From assembly GCA_031411895.1 (NCBI GenBank), contig JANOBZ010000170.1, positions 1 through 64,000 on the forward strand: a stretch of DNA of 64,000 nucleotides, given 5' to 3'. Shown here one piece after another: positions 1-9,100 of the stretch. The stretch's first letter is position 1. Every line of letters starts with the position of its first letter. The notes under the pieces were generated by a model. The model saw only the letters and a list, made by a program, of their open reading frames with translations. It was not told the origin of the DNA and did not search any database. The position numbers and the translations under genes were made by a program. The DNA is from JAFDVJ01 sp031411895. Lineage in GTDB: Bacteria; Acidobacteriota; Blastocatellia; Pyrinomonadales; Pyrinomonadaceae.

Positions 1-244
1 AATTAAAGGCTTGTTGAATTTTTGCCTGTTGCAAGGCTTTATACACTTTATCTTCCGTTTTTAGCCCAATAAGAATACGAATTTTTTCGCAAGATTCAAG
101 TGATTTTTGAATTTGATAAAAACCACTTAAATAAAAATATCCAACCAGACAATCAAAGTGCCTTGACTTAGATAGAAGCACATTTAGCCGCGTGGATAAT
201 TTGCGTTCTGATTCGTTAGTAAGAAAAGTTAAATCTGAAATCAT
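1..244 (-). CDS. N-terminus of a PLD-domain helicase-like protein (partial, runs off the left edge)
   Basis: Reading leftward from an ATG at 244, an open frame of 81 codons continues to the window edge without a stop. The translation starts MISDLTFLTNESERKLSTRL and goes on with a stretch resembling the phospholipase-D-like N-terminal domain of SNF2/DEAD-type helicases (around residues 30-60: CLVGYFYLSGFYQIQKSLE, then a strand ending ILIGLKTED). In that family the PLD-like domain precedes a superfamily II helicase core, and the proteins are often found in restriction or phage-defence islands. Only the first domain is visible, so the helicase part is inferred. Base composition is AT-rich like the neighbouring ABC-3C operon. 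It could also be a stand-alone PLD-like nuclease. Confidence 0.6.
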   Translation of the reverse strand, partial: MISDLTFLTNESERKLSTRLNVLLSKSRHFDCLVGYFYLSGFYQIQKSLESCEKIRILIGLKTEDKVYKALQQAKIQQAFN

Positions 245-611
245 TAGTGAGTAAATGCAGGCTCAGGATAAAAAAGCATACAAATTGTATGAAATCTATT
301 CGTAAGTCTCAAGCCATATCTTAGTTTTTCTAAACTATAGATTTAGAAATTCAATCTAATTTTATTTTGTGAATATAAAAAAGTGTCTATCGCGATTGAC
401 ACTTTTTTATACATGAAGCAATTACAAATATAGGATGGTTAAAAAGATCGAAAATGATTACCGAGAATTGTTTAATGGAGAAAATTAAATAAACAAAACC
501 TTGAAAGTTTTGTTTATAAAATCTGCAATGTAATAGTATGCAGAATCTGTTTGTGTTAACCAACTTAAATCCTAAATTCTTCGGCATTCCTCAACTCTTT
601 AAAGTGCGCTA
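245..611. other. AT-rich intergenic stretch without a convincing gene
   Basis: This is the upstream region of the leftward PLD/helicase gene and the downstream region of the leftward zinc-ribbon gene. It contains the 32-base palindrome described at 377-408. A 66-codon leftward frame across 387-587 overlaps that palindrome, resembles no family and is not called. No other structure was seen. Confidence 0.5.
377..408. repeat. 32-base near-perfect palindrome (copy 1 of a pair)
   Basis: Six A, then GTGTCTATCGCGATTGACAC, then six T. The two 16-base halves are complementary except at one position. The 25 bases from 384 to 408 recur with one difference, in the same orientation, at 1749-1773. It could be a bidirectional terminator, an operator for the nearby XRE regulator, or one of a pair of recombination sites. 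Confidence 0.75.
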
Positions 612-1187
612 TTAAATATTTCTTTCAACACCGCCAATGGGGGTTTCAACCGAATAAAACCTTGAATCTCGAATAACAATTCGCTTATGACAAGCAGGGC
701 AATTATCGCCTAAAGAATTGGCTTTCAGGATAATTGAAGTATTACAGTAGGGGCACTGACCTTTATATCCGGTTAAACTTATAGTTGCTCCTTTTTGGCG
801 CATTTCCTCATCAGCAAGCCGGATTTTTTTAAGGTTCATAGTCAAAATAAAATGAATGATTGGAGCAAAAATAAAGTAGACTACAGCAATCGAAATTCCT
901 AATCCACCTCCGATACAAACAGCAATCGATAAACATAAAGCTCCTAATGCGAAGATCAACATGTAATTTCGCTTTTGGGCTGATTTAATATCAAATGGCT
1001 TCCATTCATTAATTTTTTCGATAGCGGTGGCTTGATTGAATTCTTTGACACGTCCGGCAAGTTTTATTGCTTCTCTAACAATCACATCAACACCACAATA
1101 CATACATTTAACTGTGTTGACATCATCGGGAATTTTCATCTTTCCGCTACAACTTGGACAAAGCGCAGGTTTGAAATTCATAGGCAT
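612..1187 (-). CDS. Zinc-ribbon membrane protein of unknown function
   Basis: 191 residues. An N-terminal zinc ribbon (CPSC near residue 10, CMYC near residue 29) is followed by a soluble linker, two hydrophobic segments (about residues 75-115) and a second C-terminal ribbon (CPYC near 146, CPAC near 163). The double ribbon flanking a membrane hairpin suggests an integral membrane protein with cytosolic zinc-binding ends; no enzymatic motif is visible. It lies divergent from the XRE regulator at 1380, sharing a 190-base region with a long imperfect palindrome, so the two may be co-regulated. It sits between the two copies of the 25-base repeat. I do not recognise a named family, and a role in the defence island is only a guess from location. 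Confidence 0.75.
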   Translation of the reverse strand: MPMNFKPALCPSCSGKMKIPDDVNTVKCMYCGVDVIVREAIKLAGRVKEFNQATAIEKINEWKPFDIKSAQKRNYMLIFALGALCLSIAVCIGGGLGISIAVVYFIFAPIIHFILTMNLKKIRLADEEMRQKGATISLTGYKGQCPYCNTSIILKANSLGDNCPACHKRIVIRDSRFYSVETPIGGVERNI

Positions 1188-1290
1188 TAAAAATATACTT
1201 CTTGAGAATGTTTGAAAGATTCGCCAAGCAGATATGAAATCTGCGATTCAAAACACAACCGGAAGTGTTTTGGCGCAATCAATAAACATA

Positions 1291-1347
1291 TTCAAAATAA
1301 ATCTAAATAGGATAAAAGGCAACCTATATAGATTTATTTGTTTTGAA
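1291..1347. promoter_or_regulatory. Long imperfect inverted repeat, candidate XRE operator
   Basis: TTCAAAATAAATCTA at 1291-1305 is mirrored by TAGATTTATTTGTTTTGAA at 1329-1347, with AATAGG and CCTATA as an inner pair. It lies in the divergent region between the zinc-ribbon gene (start 1187) and the XRE gene (start 1380), where an autoregulatory operator would be expected. The operator role is inferred. Confidence 0.4.
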
Positions 1348-1379
1348 CGAATCCACGTTTCCAAAGGGGGAAATATCTA

Positions 1380-1691
1380 ATGGGACGTGGAAAACGCTAT
1401 CAGCCGAAGCGATTAGCAGAGAAGTTAATTGAAATTCGTAATCGTCTGGAATTGAATCAAAGCCAGATATTCAAACGCTTAGGCGAAACTCCATCAAAAA
1501 TTTACGCCTCACACATCAGCAGTTATGAACAGGGAACAAGAGAGCCGCCTTTAGATGTTCTTTTGCAATATGCCCGTATTGCAGGCGTTCCCGTCGAAGT
1601 TCTCATTGATGATAAAATGGAGTTGCCGGAAATTTTACCAAGTGAAAAAATCTATGAATGGATTCTAACTATGCGAGAGCGCAAAAGCTAA
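1380..1691 (+). CDS. XRE-family helix-turn-helix transcriptional regulator
   Basis: 103 residues. The central part (about residues 10-75) fits a Cro/CI-type HTH_3 domain: an initial helix LAEKLIEIRNRLELNQSQ, the turn and recognition helix, then ISSYEQGTREPPLDVLLQYA, which is the usual helix 4-5 signature. The ATG at 1380 has a strong ribosome binding site (AAGGGGG at about 1363-1369). The C-terminal tail is short and has no second domain, so this is a compact DNA-binding repressor or activator. Its position beside defence genes and between two copies of a palindromic 25-base repeat suggests it controls the island, perhaps through those palindromes; that link is inference. Confidence 0.9.
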   Translation: MGRGKRYQPKRLAEKLIEIRNRLELNQSQIFKRLGETPSKIYASHISSYEQGTREPPLDVLLQYARIAGVPVEVLIDDKMELPEILPSEKIYEWILTMRERKS

Positions 1692-1748
1692 GTCGTTTTC
1701 TAACTTTCAGGAGAGGTTTGGGAGAGGTTCGGAAAGAGTTGGGTGTTT

Positions 1749-1773
1749 TGTCTATCGCGATAGACACTTTTTT
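1749..1773. repeat. 18-base perfect palindrome plus T-run (copy 2 of a pair)
   Basis: TGTCTATCGCGATAGACA at 1749-1766 is a perfect palindrome followed by CTTTTTT. It matches copy 1 (384-408) over 25 bases with one difference and in the same orientation. The hairpin plus T-run would also serve as an intrinsic terminator for the rightward XRE gene that ends 57 bases upstream. Confidence 0.75.
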
Positions 1774-1784
1774 GATTTGATTTT

Positions 1785-2003
1785 GGAAACCCAATGAAAT
1801 TGTGGAAACCATATGAAACAAATTTTTGCTGAAATTTATCATCAAATTTTATCTCAAATTTTACGGATTCAAATCTTATTTGATTTGGATACCTTATGGA
1901 ATACTGGATACCCTATGGAATAGTTTTTTTTAGTTTTTATTAGGCGATTTTTACATCAAATTCGCCTAGTTAAAAATTATATTAAAACGATACCTTATGG
2001 ACG
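1785..2003. repeat. Iteron-like array of a 16-base unit
   Basis: Five related units follow the pattern GGAWACCNNATGRAAY: 1785-1800, 1804-1819, 1887-1902, 1906-1921 and a weaker one at 1988-2003. The first four form two pairs, each with 19-base spacing, and the pairs and last unit are about 82-83 bases apart. A second word, TTATTGGCGATTTTT or TTATTAGGCGATTTTT, recurs 84 bases apart near 1938 and 2022. Function is unknown; protein-binding iterons or remnants of a tandem duplication are both possible. Confidence 0.6.
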
Positions 2004-2036
2004 TATTCGATTATTAGACTTTTATTGGCGATTTTT

Positions 2037-3971
2037 TTAAATTAAGGCTCGATCATTTTCGGGTTTCCATCTTTTACGAACATAATTATCAAAATTATAT
2101 TTACCTAAATTTAATTTATCCGCGTGATCAGTAACAATTATTTGAGGTAAAAAACCTGCCTTTTTTTCTATTTCATCCAGCTCTTCTAATATTGCAATGT
2201 AAACCTTTTCAACTTGTTTAATATCATTATCTTTAGCTTCTTCCAAATTAAAATCGCTTGGAAAGTAGACTTGGCTTGGTTGGTCAAGAAATAAGAAGCT
2301 TGGAACTACAGATTTTTTTTGAATAGCTAAATAATGTAAAAAACTAAGAAATAAAGAGATATGACAAGTGAGCCAGTTTGCACCGCTTCCCATTTCATTA
2401 AGAGTAATTCTTCCAATCCCCGGAGCTGTATGATAAAAACTAAACTCTTTCAAATCAAACCAGAATTTAAGGGGTTTTAATTCATCTTCAAAATCTAGTT
2501 TATTGCCAATCTTGTTCATATTTTGGCTGAAAAAAGATTCTGCGCTTTTGTAGTCATTTTCTATACTAAATTGTGTAATTTTTTGATTTAATACTTCAAG
2601 TTCTCCTCTTATTTCTTCAGTTTCATCATTAATTACAATAGTTTCCGCAGTATTTAACATTTCAATTCTTACGTCTAGATTAGCTCTTGCATAAATTACT
2701 TGCTCACTAACATTTTTTTCTCTTTCAATGCTCTGATTTATTTTCTCAATCTCATCCTTTTGATTTATAAGCGATCTAATATTGCGTCTTAAATCTGCCT
2801 GTTGTGTTTTCAGAGAATCTATTTCCTTTTGGTAAGAAATTCTGTATCCACCAAGTTGTTCCAGTTCCTTAGATAATTGTTTTTGGGCATTATTTATTAA
2901 TTCCATCTCCTGGGTAATTTGTTCGTTTTCACTTCCACAGATAGGACATATATGTGAAGACTCAGAAGACTTAGAATTCTCAGCTTTCAAATTTAAAGTT
3001 TTTAAGCCAATTTGAAATTGGTTAGCGTAGTTTTCAGTTTCCTGTAAATCCTTTATTTTTTTATCAAGTACTTTTTGTTCAGCACCCTTCTCGTCAATTT
3101 CTTTTTTCAAAAGATTGTATCTATCTAATAATTCGGGAGCAGTAAATGTTTCATTTGTATAGGTTGGTAGATTACCCTTCAAAGCTAATAATTGTGAAAG
3201 ATTAAGGTCTTCATTAAATTCTCTTCCAACTAAAGAATAATAATTTTTGAAATGCCCTTTTAATTCAGCTTCAATAGTCCTTTTGGCAGCGTCTTTTTTC
3301 TGTTGGCTCAACCCCAACTGACGTAACTGCTTTTGTTTCGCTTCGATGGCTCTCTTTAATGAGAAATACTCATCATCTGCCCAACCGGCAAACACAGGGA
3401 AACTGTCAATAACGGCTTGTCGTTTATAGTTGTCATCAAACCGGTAAACTAGGGCATGTTTATTCGCAATAAGATTCTGATGTTGAAAAATTAGAGAAGT
3501 CATTTCACGCAGACTTGCCTTTCTTTTATCCCGACTTTCAACATCGTCAGATTGAGCAATATTGGTTACCGACATATTAAAATTTCTCTCAATTTGCTCT
3601 TGTGCTTCTGTTCTGCGTAGAGGAGTAAGCGATTCAAAGTAATTCAAATCAATCTTGTTAACAATATCTAATTCAGTTTCTAATTTAATATAAAGCCTTA
3701 AATTTCCACCTTCAAAAAAGTTTTTCCTGCCTATAACTAAAAACTTGTTTGGAAACGCAAGAACAATTGCAAATAAATAACCAAATTCAGATATTTTTCC
3801 GCGCGGAATATTTGAGGTTTTACTACAAAGACAGTAATCAACAATTTCAATTAAGGCACTTTTACCTGTTTTAGAATCGCCGGTGATAATATTTAAGCCG
3901 CGTTCAAGCGGAACAAATCGCTTTTCGCCCTCTTTATTAAAGATAATTATTTGCTTAATGTAACAGTCCAT
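2037..3971 (-). CDS. ABC-3C system ATPase (DUF3732-type, Rad50-like with zinc hook)
   Basis: 644 residues. Walker A is near the N-terminus (GDSKTGKS, residues 31-38). A long helical coiled-coil region (about 200-470) contains a CPICG zinc hook (C342, C345), as in Rad50/SMC proteins. The C-terminal lobe carries a signature-like GSGANWL, Walker B (SFLFLDQPSQ) and an H-loop (IIVTDHADK). This fits the SMC/Rad50-related ABC ATPases of ABC-three-component systems, which are predicted to sense foreign nucleic acid or invader activity and license an associated effector. The start overlaps the middle-component gene by 25 bases, so the three leftward genes (5602 to 2037) form one translationally coupled operon. 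Defence function is from family knowledge, not shown here. Confidence 0.85.
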   Translation of the reverse strand: MDCYIKQIIIFNKEGEKRFVPLERGLNIITGDSKTGKSALIEIVDYCLCSKTSNIPRGKISEFGYLFAIVLAFPNKFLVIGRKNFFEGGNLRLYIKLETELDIVNKIDLNYFESLTPLRRTEAQEQIERNFNMSVTNIAQSDDVESRDKRKASLREMTSLIFQHQNLIANKHALVYRFDDNYKRQAVIDSFPVFAGWADDEYFSLKRAIEAKQKQLRQLGLSQQKKDAAKRTIEAELKGHFKNYYSLVGREFNEDLNLSQLLALKGNLPTYTNETFTAPELLDRYNLLKKEIDEKGAEQKVLDKKIKDLQETENYANQFQIGLKTLNLKAENSKSSESSHICPICGSENEQITQEMELINNAQKQLSKELEQLGGYRISYQKEIDSLKTQQADLRRNIRSLINQKDEIEKINQSIEREKNVSEQVIYARANLDVRIEMLNTAETIVINDETEEIRGELEVLNQKITQFSIENDYKSAESFFSQNMNKIGNKLDFEDELKPLKFWFDLKEFSFYHTAPGIGRITLNEMGSGANWLTCHISLFLSFLHYLAIQKKSVVPSFLFLDQPSQVYFPSDFNLEEAKDNDIKQVEKVYIAILEELDEIEKKAGFLPQIIVTDHADKLNLGKYNFDNYVRKRWKPENDRALI

Positions 3972-4438
3972 ATGTCTTTCATGCCAAGTTTGACAAAAGT
4001 GTCGAAAAATTCGTTTTTTGACAAAATTTTACCTAAATAATTTGATGACCTAAAAAACTGCCTTAGATAGGGTTCTTTTTCCTTAGAGTAATCGAGAGGA
4101 TTTTCAATAGTAATAATATCGCTGATCTTAACGTCAAATTCATTTGCGGCAACAACCAGAGATGTTTGTGTAAGATTCTTGAAGTAACCTATGTGCTTCT
4201 CTAATCCAGCTAATGCGATTTTTCCTCTTTCCGTATTTAAAAAAGAACTGTTCAATGTAGAATCTTTATTTGCGCTATTAAGTATTTCTCTGGAATCCTT
4301 TTTACAGACAAACGGAAGAACAAAGAAAATTAATTCAGATTTTATTTGATTGGCTTCACAACCACTTAAGAAATGAGCAATTAGCTTACTACAGAAGAAA
4401 GAATTGTAAGATAAGATTTCAATATTTTTGAAGTCCAT
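3947..4438 (-). CDS. ABC-3C system middle component
   Basis: 163 residues, helical, no membrane segment and no catalytic motif. It sits between the REase-type effector gene (3 bases upstream) and the ABC ATPase (25-base overlap downstream). This gene order and size define the middle component of ABC-three-component systems, which is thought to bridge the ATPase and the effector subunit. Typical elements are an N-terminal helix beginning with a hydrophobic, aromatic patch (residues 5-25, ILSYNSFFCSKLIAHFL) and a hydrophobic strand LIFFVLPFVC. The sequence is too divergent for me to give a subfamily number; the call rests mainly on the operon. Confidence 0.75.
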   Translation of the reverse strand: MDFKNIEILSYNSFFCSKLIAHFLSGCEANQIKSELIFFVLPFVCKKDSREILNSANKDSTLNSSFLNTERGKIALAGLEKHIGYFKNLTQTSLVVAANEFDVKISDIITIENPLDYSKEKEPYLRQFFRSSNYLGKILSKNEFFDTFVKLGMKDIWTVTLSK

Positions 4439-4441
4439 ATT

Positions 4442-5602
4442 TTAATCCTCAAAAATCCAAGAAAAATCATTTTCCTCTGAGTCAACTATTGTGTGAATTG
4501 TACCTCTTTGAAAAAAGTCCTGATTATCTTCATATCCTTTAATCTCTTTTATCTGTAGTTGCATTGCCCCAAAATAGCTCTTTTTTGATTGTTTTATTTT
4601 CTGCTCGCTGTCTTTTCTGTCAGTAATTTCTAATTCACAGATGGATTTAATGAGTTTCAAATCAGTTGAGATAACATTGTCTTGGTAATGCGATAGGTTA
4701 TCAGCAAAGAACGTGTCGTTTTCTGTCAAAAATAAAGCCGTTTTTTGTGTTCTATAGTAATCATTTACAGCACTTTGAATTTGATCTTCTAAATTAATAT
4801 TACGAAGTTCTTTTACGAAATTAAAATCTTCAAAAGTTTTTATTTCTGCTTCTTCATCTCTAAACAAATCAGGGAGTGGGGCAGTATCGGATGTAAATAA
4901 TCCAGCATTATATTTTGCATAATTGTTAAATTCTGAAACTTTTATTTTCCAATCTTCGGGATTATTCCTGCCCTCGTGCCAAATATACGCCAAAAGAAAC
5001 TCTAAAAATTCTTTCTTTTTTTTGTAAGTCTTGAAATACTCTCGTTTTAATAATTCTTTGATCTTGTCTTCAATAAGAGGTTGGTCGTAGTTAATGTGAA
5101 ATTTATCAAGGATTTCAATCAGTCTATCTTTGGTATGATCTTCATTAAAAGTAAAAACAGAGTCAATAAATTTCTTAATTTCTGTGTATTTTTCCGTTCT
5201 ATTTTTGATTGCCTGTTCTACCTTATCTTTAATTTCAGTGACTTTTTGGAATTTTTCCTCTTTATTTAAAGAATTCCAATTTTTAATTGTCGAGTTAGTA
5301 GAAGCACTAGAAGTTGTCAATAGTATTAACTTCTTATATGAAGAAATAACATCGTAATTTTCTACCCAGTTTTTGAGAGTTTTCCAAAAGTCTGTATGCC
5401 TATCTGAAATTTTGTGATCTCTGTCTGAATGATGCTTAACTTCTGTAGATTCATTTTCTGTTGCAACATCACCGCGTTGTTCTATATAAATAAAATCATC
5501 TTCACTTTCGGCGCTAATACAACATTCAAGTGCAATGAGATATTGATAGTGATCACCTAATCTTGTTAATGAGGTATCATTTTTAAACTTTGGTGCAACC
5601 AT
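4442..5602 (-). CDS. ABC-3C effector with REase/Cap4-like dsDNA nuclease N-terminus
   Basis: 386 residues, first gene of the leftward three-gene operon. The N-terminal 150 residues begin with a short GDHYQYLIALECC helix and then show a PD-(D/E)XK-like pattern: E41, D45 and E54-V55-K56 (TEVKHH). This matches the arrangement in DUF4297/Cap4-type dsDNA nucleases used as effectors in CBASS and ABC-3C systems. The rest is charged and helical and probably contains the ABC-3C C-terminal domain that contacts the middle component. Predicted role: cleave DNA, of phage or host, once the ATPase complex is triggered. Nuclease activity is inferred from motif and context; the exact catalytic residues would need a structure model. 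Confidence 0.75.
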   Translation of the reverse strand: MVAPKFKNDTSLTRLGDHYQYLIALECCISAESEDDFIYIEQRGDVATENESTEVKHHSDRDHKISDRHTDFWKTLKNWVENYDVISSYKKLILLTTSSASTNSTIKNWNSLNKEEKFQKVTEIKDKVEQAIKNRTEKYTEIKKFIDSVFTFNEDHTKDRLIEILDKFHINYDQPLIEDKIKELLKREYFKTYKKKKEFLEFLLAYIWHEGRNNPEDWKIKVSEFNNYAKYNAGLFTSDTAPLPDLFRDEEAEIKTFEDFNFVKELRNINLEDQIQSAVNDYYRTQKTALFLTENDTFFADNLSHYQDNVISTDLKLIKSICELEITDRKDSEQKIKQSKKSYFGAMQLQIKEIKGYEDNQDFFQRGTIHTIVDSEENDFSWIFED

Positions 5603-5943
5603 ACACTAATGAAGAAGGACAATGCCTAATTTATCCAAACAGCTTTAAAATTAGTTTATTTTTAAACCATAAAGAAAGATTAAGCAAGATTTTTCAAAAA
5701 CCCATCTAACTTTAAAGTTAAACACACTAATACGTTGAATTTTTACAAAAGTCTTGCAGGATTTAATTTGCAATTAATAGCTTCTAAAGCAGATTTCTGT
5801 GATTTAGTTATGTGGAATAAGGTGATTTTGTTGTGTCAATTTATAGCAGAACAAAATACCCAATTAAAATGGTAGAGGATAACTTAGAGGAAAATTAAAA
5901 TAGGGCAATCAAATTGATTGCCCTAAGTTGTTGATTTAATTAA
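5603..5943. other. Promoter region of the ABC-3C operon and island edge
   Basis: AT-rich and without a gene. It must contain the promoter of the leftward ABC-3C operon and, near 5901-5925, a palindrome that probably terminates the tRNA-Arg transcript. No integrase or fragment of one was seen. Confidence 0.55.
5901..5925 (-). terminator. Palindrome downstream of tRNA-Arg
   Basis: TAGGGCAATCAA, one A, then TTGATTGCCCTA gives a 12-bp stem with almost no loop, followed leftward by a T-rich stretch. It is 19 bases beyond the tRNA 3' end in the direction of transcription. Confidence 0.6.
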
Positions 5944-6017
5944 TACACCCGGCATGATTCGAACATGCGACCTCTTGATTCGTAGTCAAGCACTCTATCC
6001 AGCTGAGCTACGGGTGC
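5944..6017 (-). tRNA. tRNA-Arg (anticodon ACG)
   Basis: Read on the minus strand, the 74 bases begin GCACCCGTAGCTCAGC and end CGGGTGT plus discriminator A. The acceptor stem pairs GCACCCG with CGGGTGT. The anticodon stem CTTGA/TCAAG encloses the loop CTACGAA, giving anticodon ACG. The T arm carries GTTCGAATC. CCA is not encoded. The 3' end points toward the AT-rich defence island, the usual geometry for integration at a tRNA gene. Confidence 0.95.
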
Positions 6018-6177
6018 GCAAAAGCGAATATTTAGACTACAAATGTTACAAGGAACTTGTCAAGTGTTCCGATAAACAATAGGTTTTATTCGTGTCTAAT
6101 GTGCTTTTCTACCTCGCTTTCTACCTTGAAAATTCTTTAAACGAGTTTTTTTATTGTCAAAGTGAGTAAAGATTATC

Positions 6178-9100
6178 TTAATCGGCGTCGTTTCGTGTGA
6201 TTTCGACGAGGGTTTCGATCAATTTTGCCGGCTCGACCGGTTTGGGCAGATAGGCTGTGAAACCGGCGTCTAAAACCCGGCGGCTGTCTTCTTCGCGCGC
6301 ATAAGCCGTCAGCGCGATTGTCGGAAGCGGCGGCTTTTGACCGTTTTTCCGTGCTTTTAGTTCGCGCATTAATTCAAAACCGTCCTTTTCGGGCATTCCG
6401 ATATCGGAAACGAGCGCGTCGAAAGTTTCCGTTTCGTAAATTTTAAGTGCGCTGTCAACCGAATTTGCGGCAAAAACGGCGGCGTTTTGCTCGGACAAAA
6501 TGAAGGCGACCAGTTCGAGCGCGTCGGGTTCGTCGTCAATTACCAGAATTTTCAAGCCGTCGAGTCGTTTTTGCGCGGCATTATCGGGCGTTGAAATTGT
6601 TTCCTGATCGGATTCAGTTTCGCCGCCGCCGTTTTCCTCGAATTCGACGGAACGCGATTTGAGCGGGAAGCGAAGCGTAAAAGTCGAGCCGTGTTGGTCG
6701 CCGCCGCTTGCGGCTGAAATGCCGCCGCCATGCAGCTCGGTCAAATGGCGGGCAATGGCAAGCCCGAGTCCGAGTCCGCCGTGGCGTCGGTTCATTTTTC
6801 CGTCAGCCTGCCGGAAACGGTCGAAAACGAACGGCAGAAATTCCGGTTCGATACCGCTTCCGTTGTCGGAAACGCTGATTTCGGCATAATGGTTTTCGTA
6901 GCTCAGAGTAATTTCTATCCTGCCGTCTTTAGGCGTAAATTTAACGGCGTTCGAAAGCAGATTCCAGACGATTTGCTGCAAACGGTCGGCGTCGCCGGTA
7001 ACTGTTTCATCATCCGATTCGAAGCGCGTATCGAGGTTTATGCCCTTCGCGTCAATTGCCGGACGAACCGTATCAACCGCCGCGAGAATTGCCGTCGAAA
7101 GATTGACGGGCTGTAAATTCAGGTTGAGCTTGCCCGTGATAATTCGCGAAACGTCTAAAATGTCAGAGATGATCTGGTTTTGGCTGCGCGCGTTGCGTTC
7201 GAAGATTTCAAAGGCACGGCGCATCAACTCCGTGTCGTAATTGTTATGCCTCACCATTGTCGCCCAGCCGAGCATCGAATTGAGCGGCGTGCGCAGTTCG
7301 TGGCTCACCGTCGCCAGAAATTCGTCCTTCAAGCGGTTCGCGTTCTCGGCTTCTTCGCGCAGTGTTTTTTCCTGCGCGAGCAGCTTTTCGCGTTCCTGTT
7401 CGGCGGATTTTCGTTCGGTAATATCTATCACCGAACCGATATAGCCGAGATACTCGCCGTCTGCGCCGAAGCGCGGCTGTGCCGAATCAATCGCCCATCG
7501 GTATTCGCCGTCCTTGCGCCGCAGGCGATATTCGACACGAAACGCCGTCTGATTCTGGTTGGCGCGGACGAATTCTTCTTCGGCGCTTTTCGCATCGTCC
7601 GGGTGCGTTGCGTCAAGCCAGCCGAAACCCAAACCGGTTTCGGGCGTTTGCCCGGTAAATTCATGCCACGATTGGCTTAAGTATGTGCAGAAGCCGGTCG
7701 GGTCGGTTACCCAGACCATCATGGGCGCGTGATCAGCCATTTGCCGGAAGCGTTTTTCGGATTCACGAAGCGCCGCGTCAATACGCAGTTTTTCGACGAC
7801 CGACCAAACCTGTTCGGCGACGATTTCGAGCAGATTTATATCGTCCTGACTCCAATCGCGCGGTTTGTCGTCGCTTACCAGAAGCGACGCGACCCAGCGG
7901 TTTTCGCGCCGCAGCGGAACGGCGACATAGGCGCGTTCACCGTTCGGCGCGTAGATTTGTGCGTAGAGTCCGGCGGTTCGCGGATCGCTTTCGGAATCGC
8001 GGTTGACAACCGTTTTGCCGCTTGTCATTTCGGCGATCGTGGCAGGGCTGTAATCAGAAATCTTATGTCTGCCGGCGACCGTTTCAACGCCCTGAGAATA
8101 ATCGCGATGAACGATTTCGAGGTCATTTTCAAGGTCGATTTCGCTAAACAGGCAGCGCCTAACTTCGAGATATTCGCCGACAACTTTCGAGACGACGTAA
8201 AGCAGGCTGGCGGGATTTTCAAACTGCCGCGTCAGCTGATTGATTTCCGCGACCAGCACGGCGCGATTTTCCGCCGATTTTCCGGTCGTGATATCGGTTA
8301 GCGTGCCGAACCATTTAACGGCTTTACCGGTAACACCACGCGTCGGCACACTGCGCATCAGAAACCAACGGTATGCGCCGGTGCGCTGATTTTGCATTCG
8401 ACCTTCGACCTCGAAGATCGTTCCGTTTTCAATTGCCTGATTCCAGCTGCCGAAAACCAGTTTTCGGTCGTCCGGGTGAATAATGTCGCGAACTTTTCCG
8501 GGCAGCGCACTTTGGACAGTGTCCAGATCGGTATATTCAGTCCACTGCTGATTGACGAAGACCGGAATGCCGTCGTGGTCGGAAACCCAGACGATCTGCG
8601 GAACGGCGTTGGCAAGCTGCCGGAATTCGGCTTCCGATTTTTGCAGAGACTCTTCAGCTTTCTTGCGTTCGGTAATATCAAACGAGACGCCGAGCAGCAA
8701 AACGGCTTCGCCCGAATTGTCGAAGATGGCTTTGCCGGTCGAGCGAATCCATCGAATTTCGTCGCTGCCGACCGGCGCGATGCGATATTCGATGTCGTAG
8801 TCGCTATCGTGATTGAGGCATTTTTCGATTGCCGCCTGTGCCAGTTTCAGGTCTGACTCATCAATCGGACGCGCCCAATCTTCGAGCTTTATCGGGTCGG
8901 GCGTCGGTTCGTAGCCCCAGAGATTTTTGTGAATCGGCGACCAGATGATCTCGTTTTTTTCGATGTTCCATTCCCACGTGCCGATTTGCGCGGCTTCGGT
9001 CGTCAACTGCAAATGCGTCTGCGATTGATGGAGATTTTCGTTAAATTGCTTGCGCTCGGCTTCGATCGCGCGCCGCATTCTCGACAGTTCGATTACGGAA

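Larger units (their letters stand above)
1692..2036. other. Gene-free, repeat-dense stretch between convergent genes
   Basis: The XRE gene ends at 1691 and the leftward ABC ATPase ends at 2037. The space holds the second 25-base palindrome (1749-1773) and an iteron-like array (1785-2003). No open frame of note was seen. Confidence 0.7.

Noticed and set aside
387..587. 66-codon leftward frame beside the left palindrome
   Set aside because: It overlaps the palindrome at 377-408, has no ribosome binding site or family resemblance and is the kind of frame that AT-rich DNA gives by chance.
1785..2003. CRISPR array
   Set aside because: The units are 16 bases with 3- and about 67-base gaps, imperfect, and no cas gene is present; this is not the regular repeat-spacer pattern.
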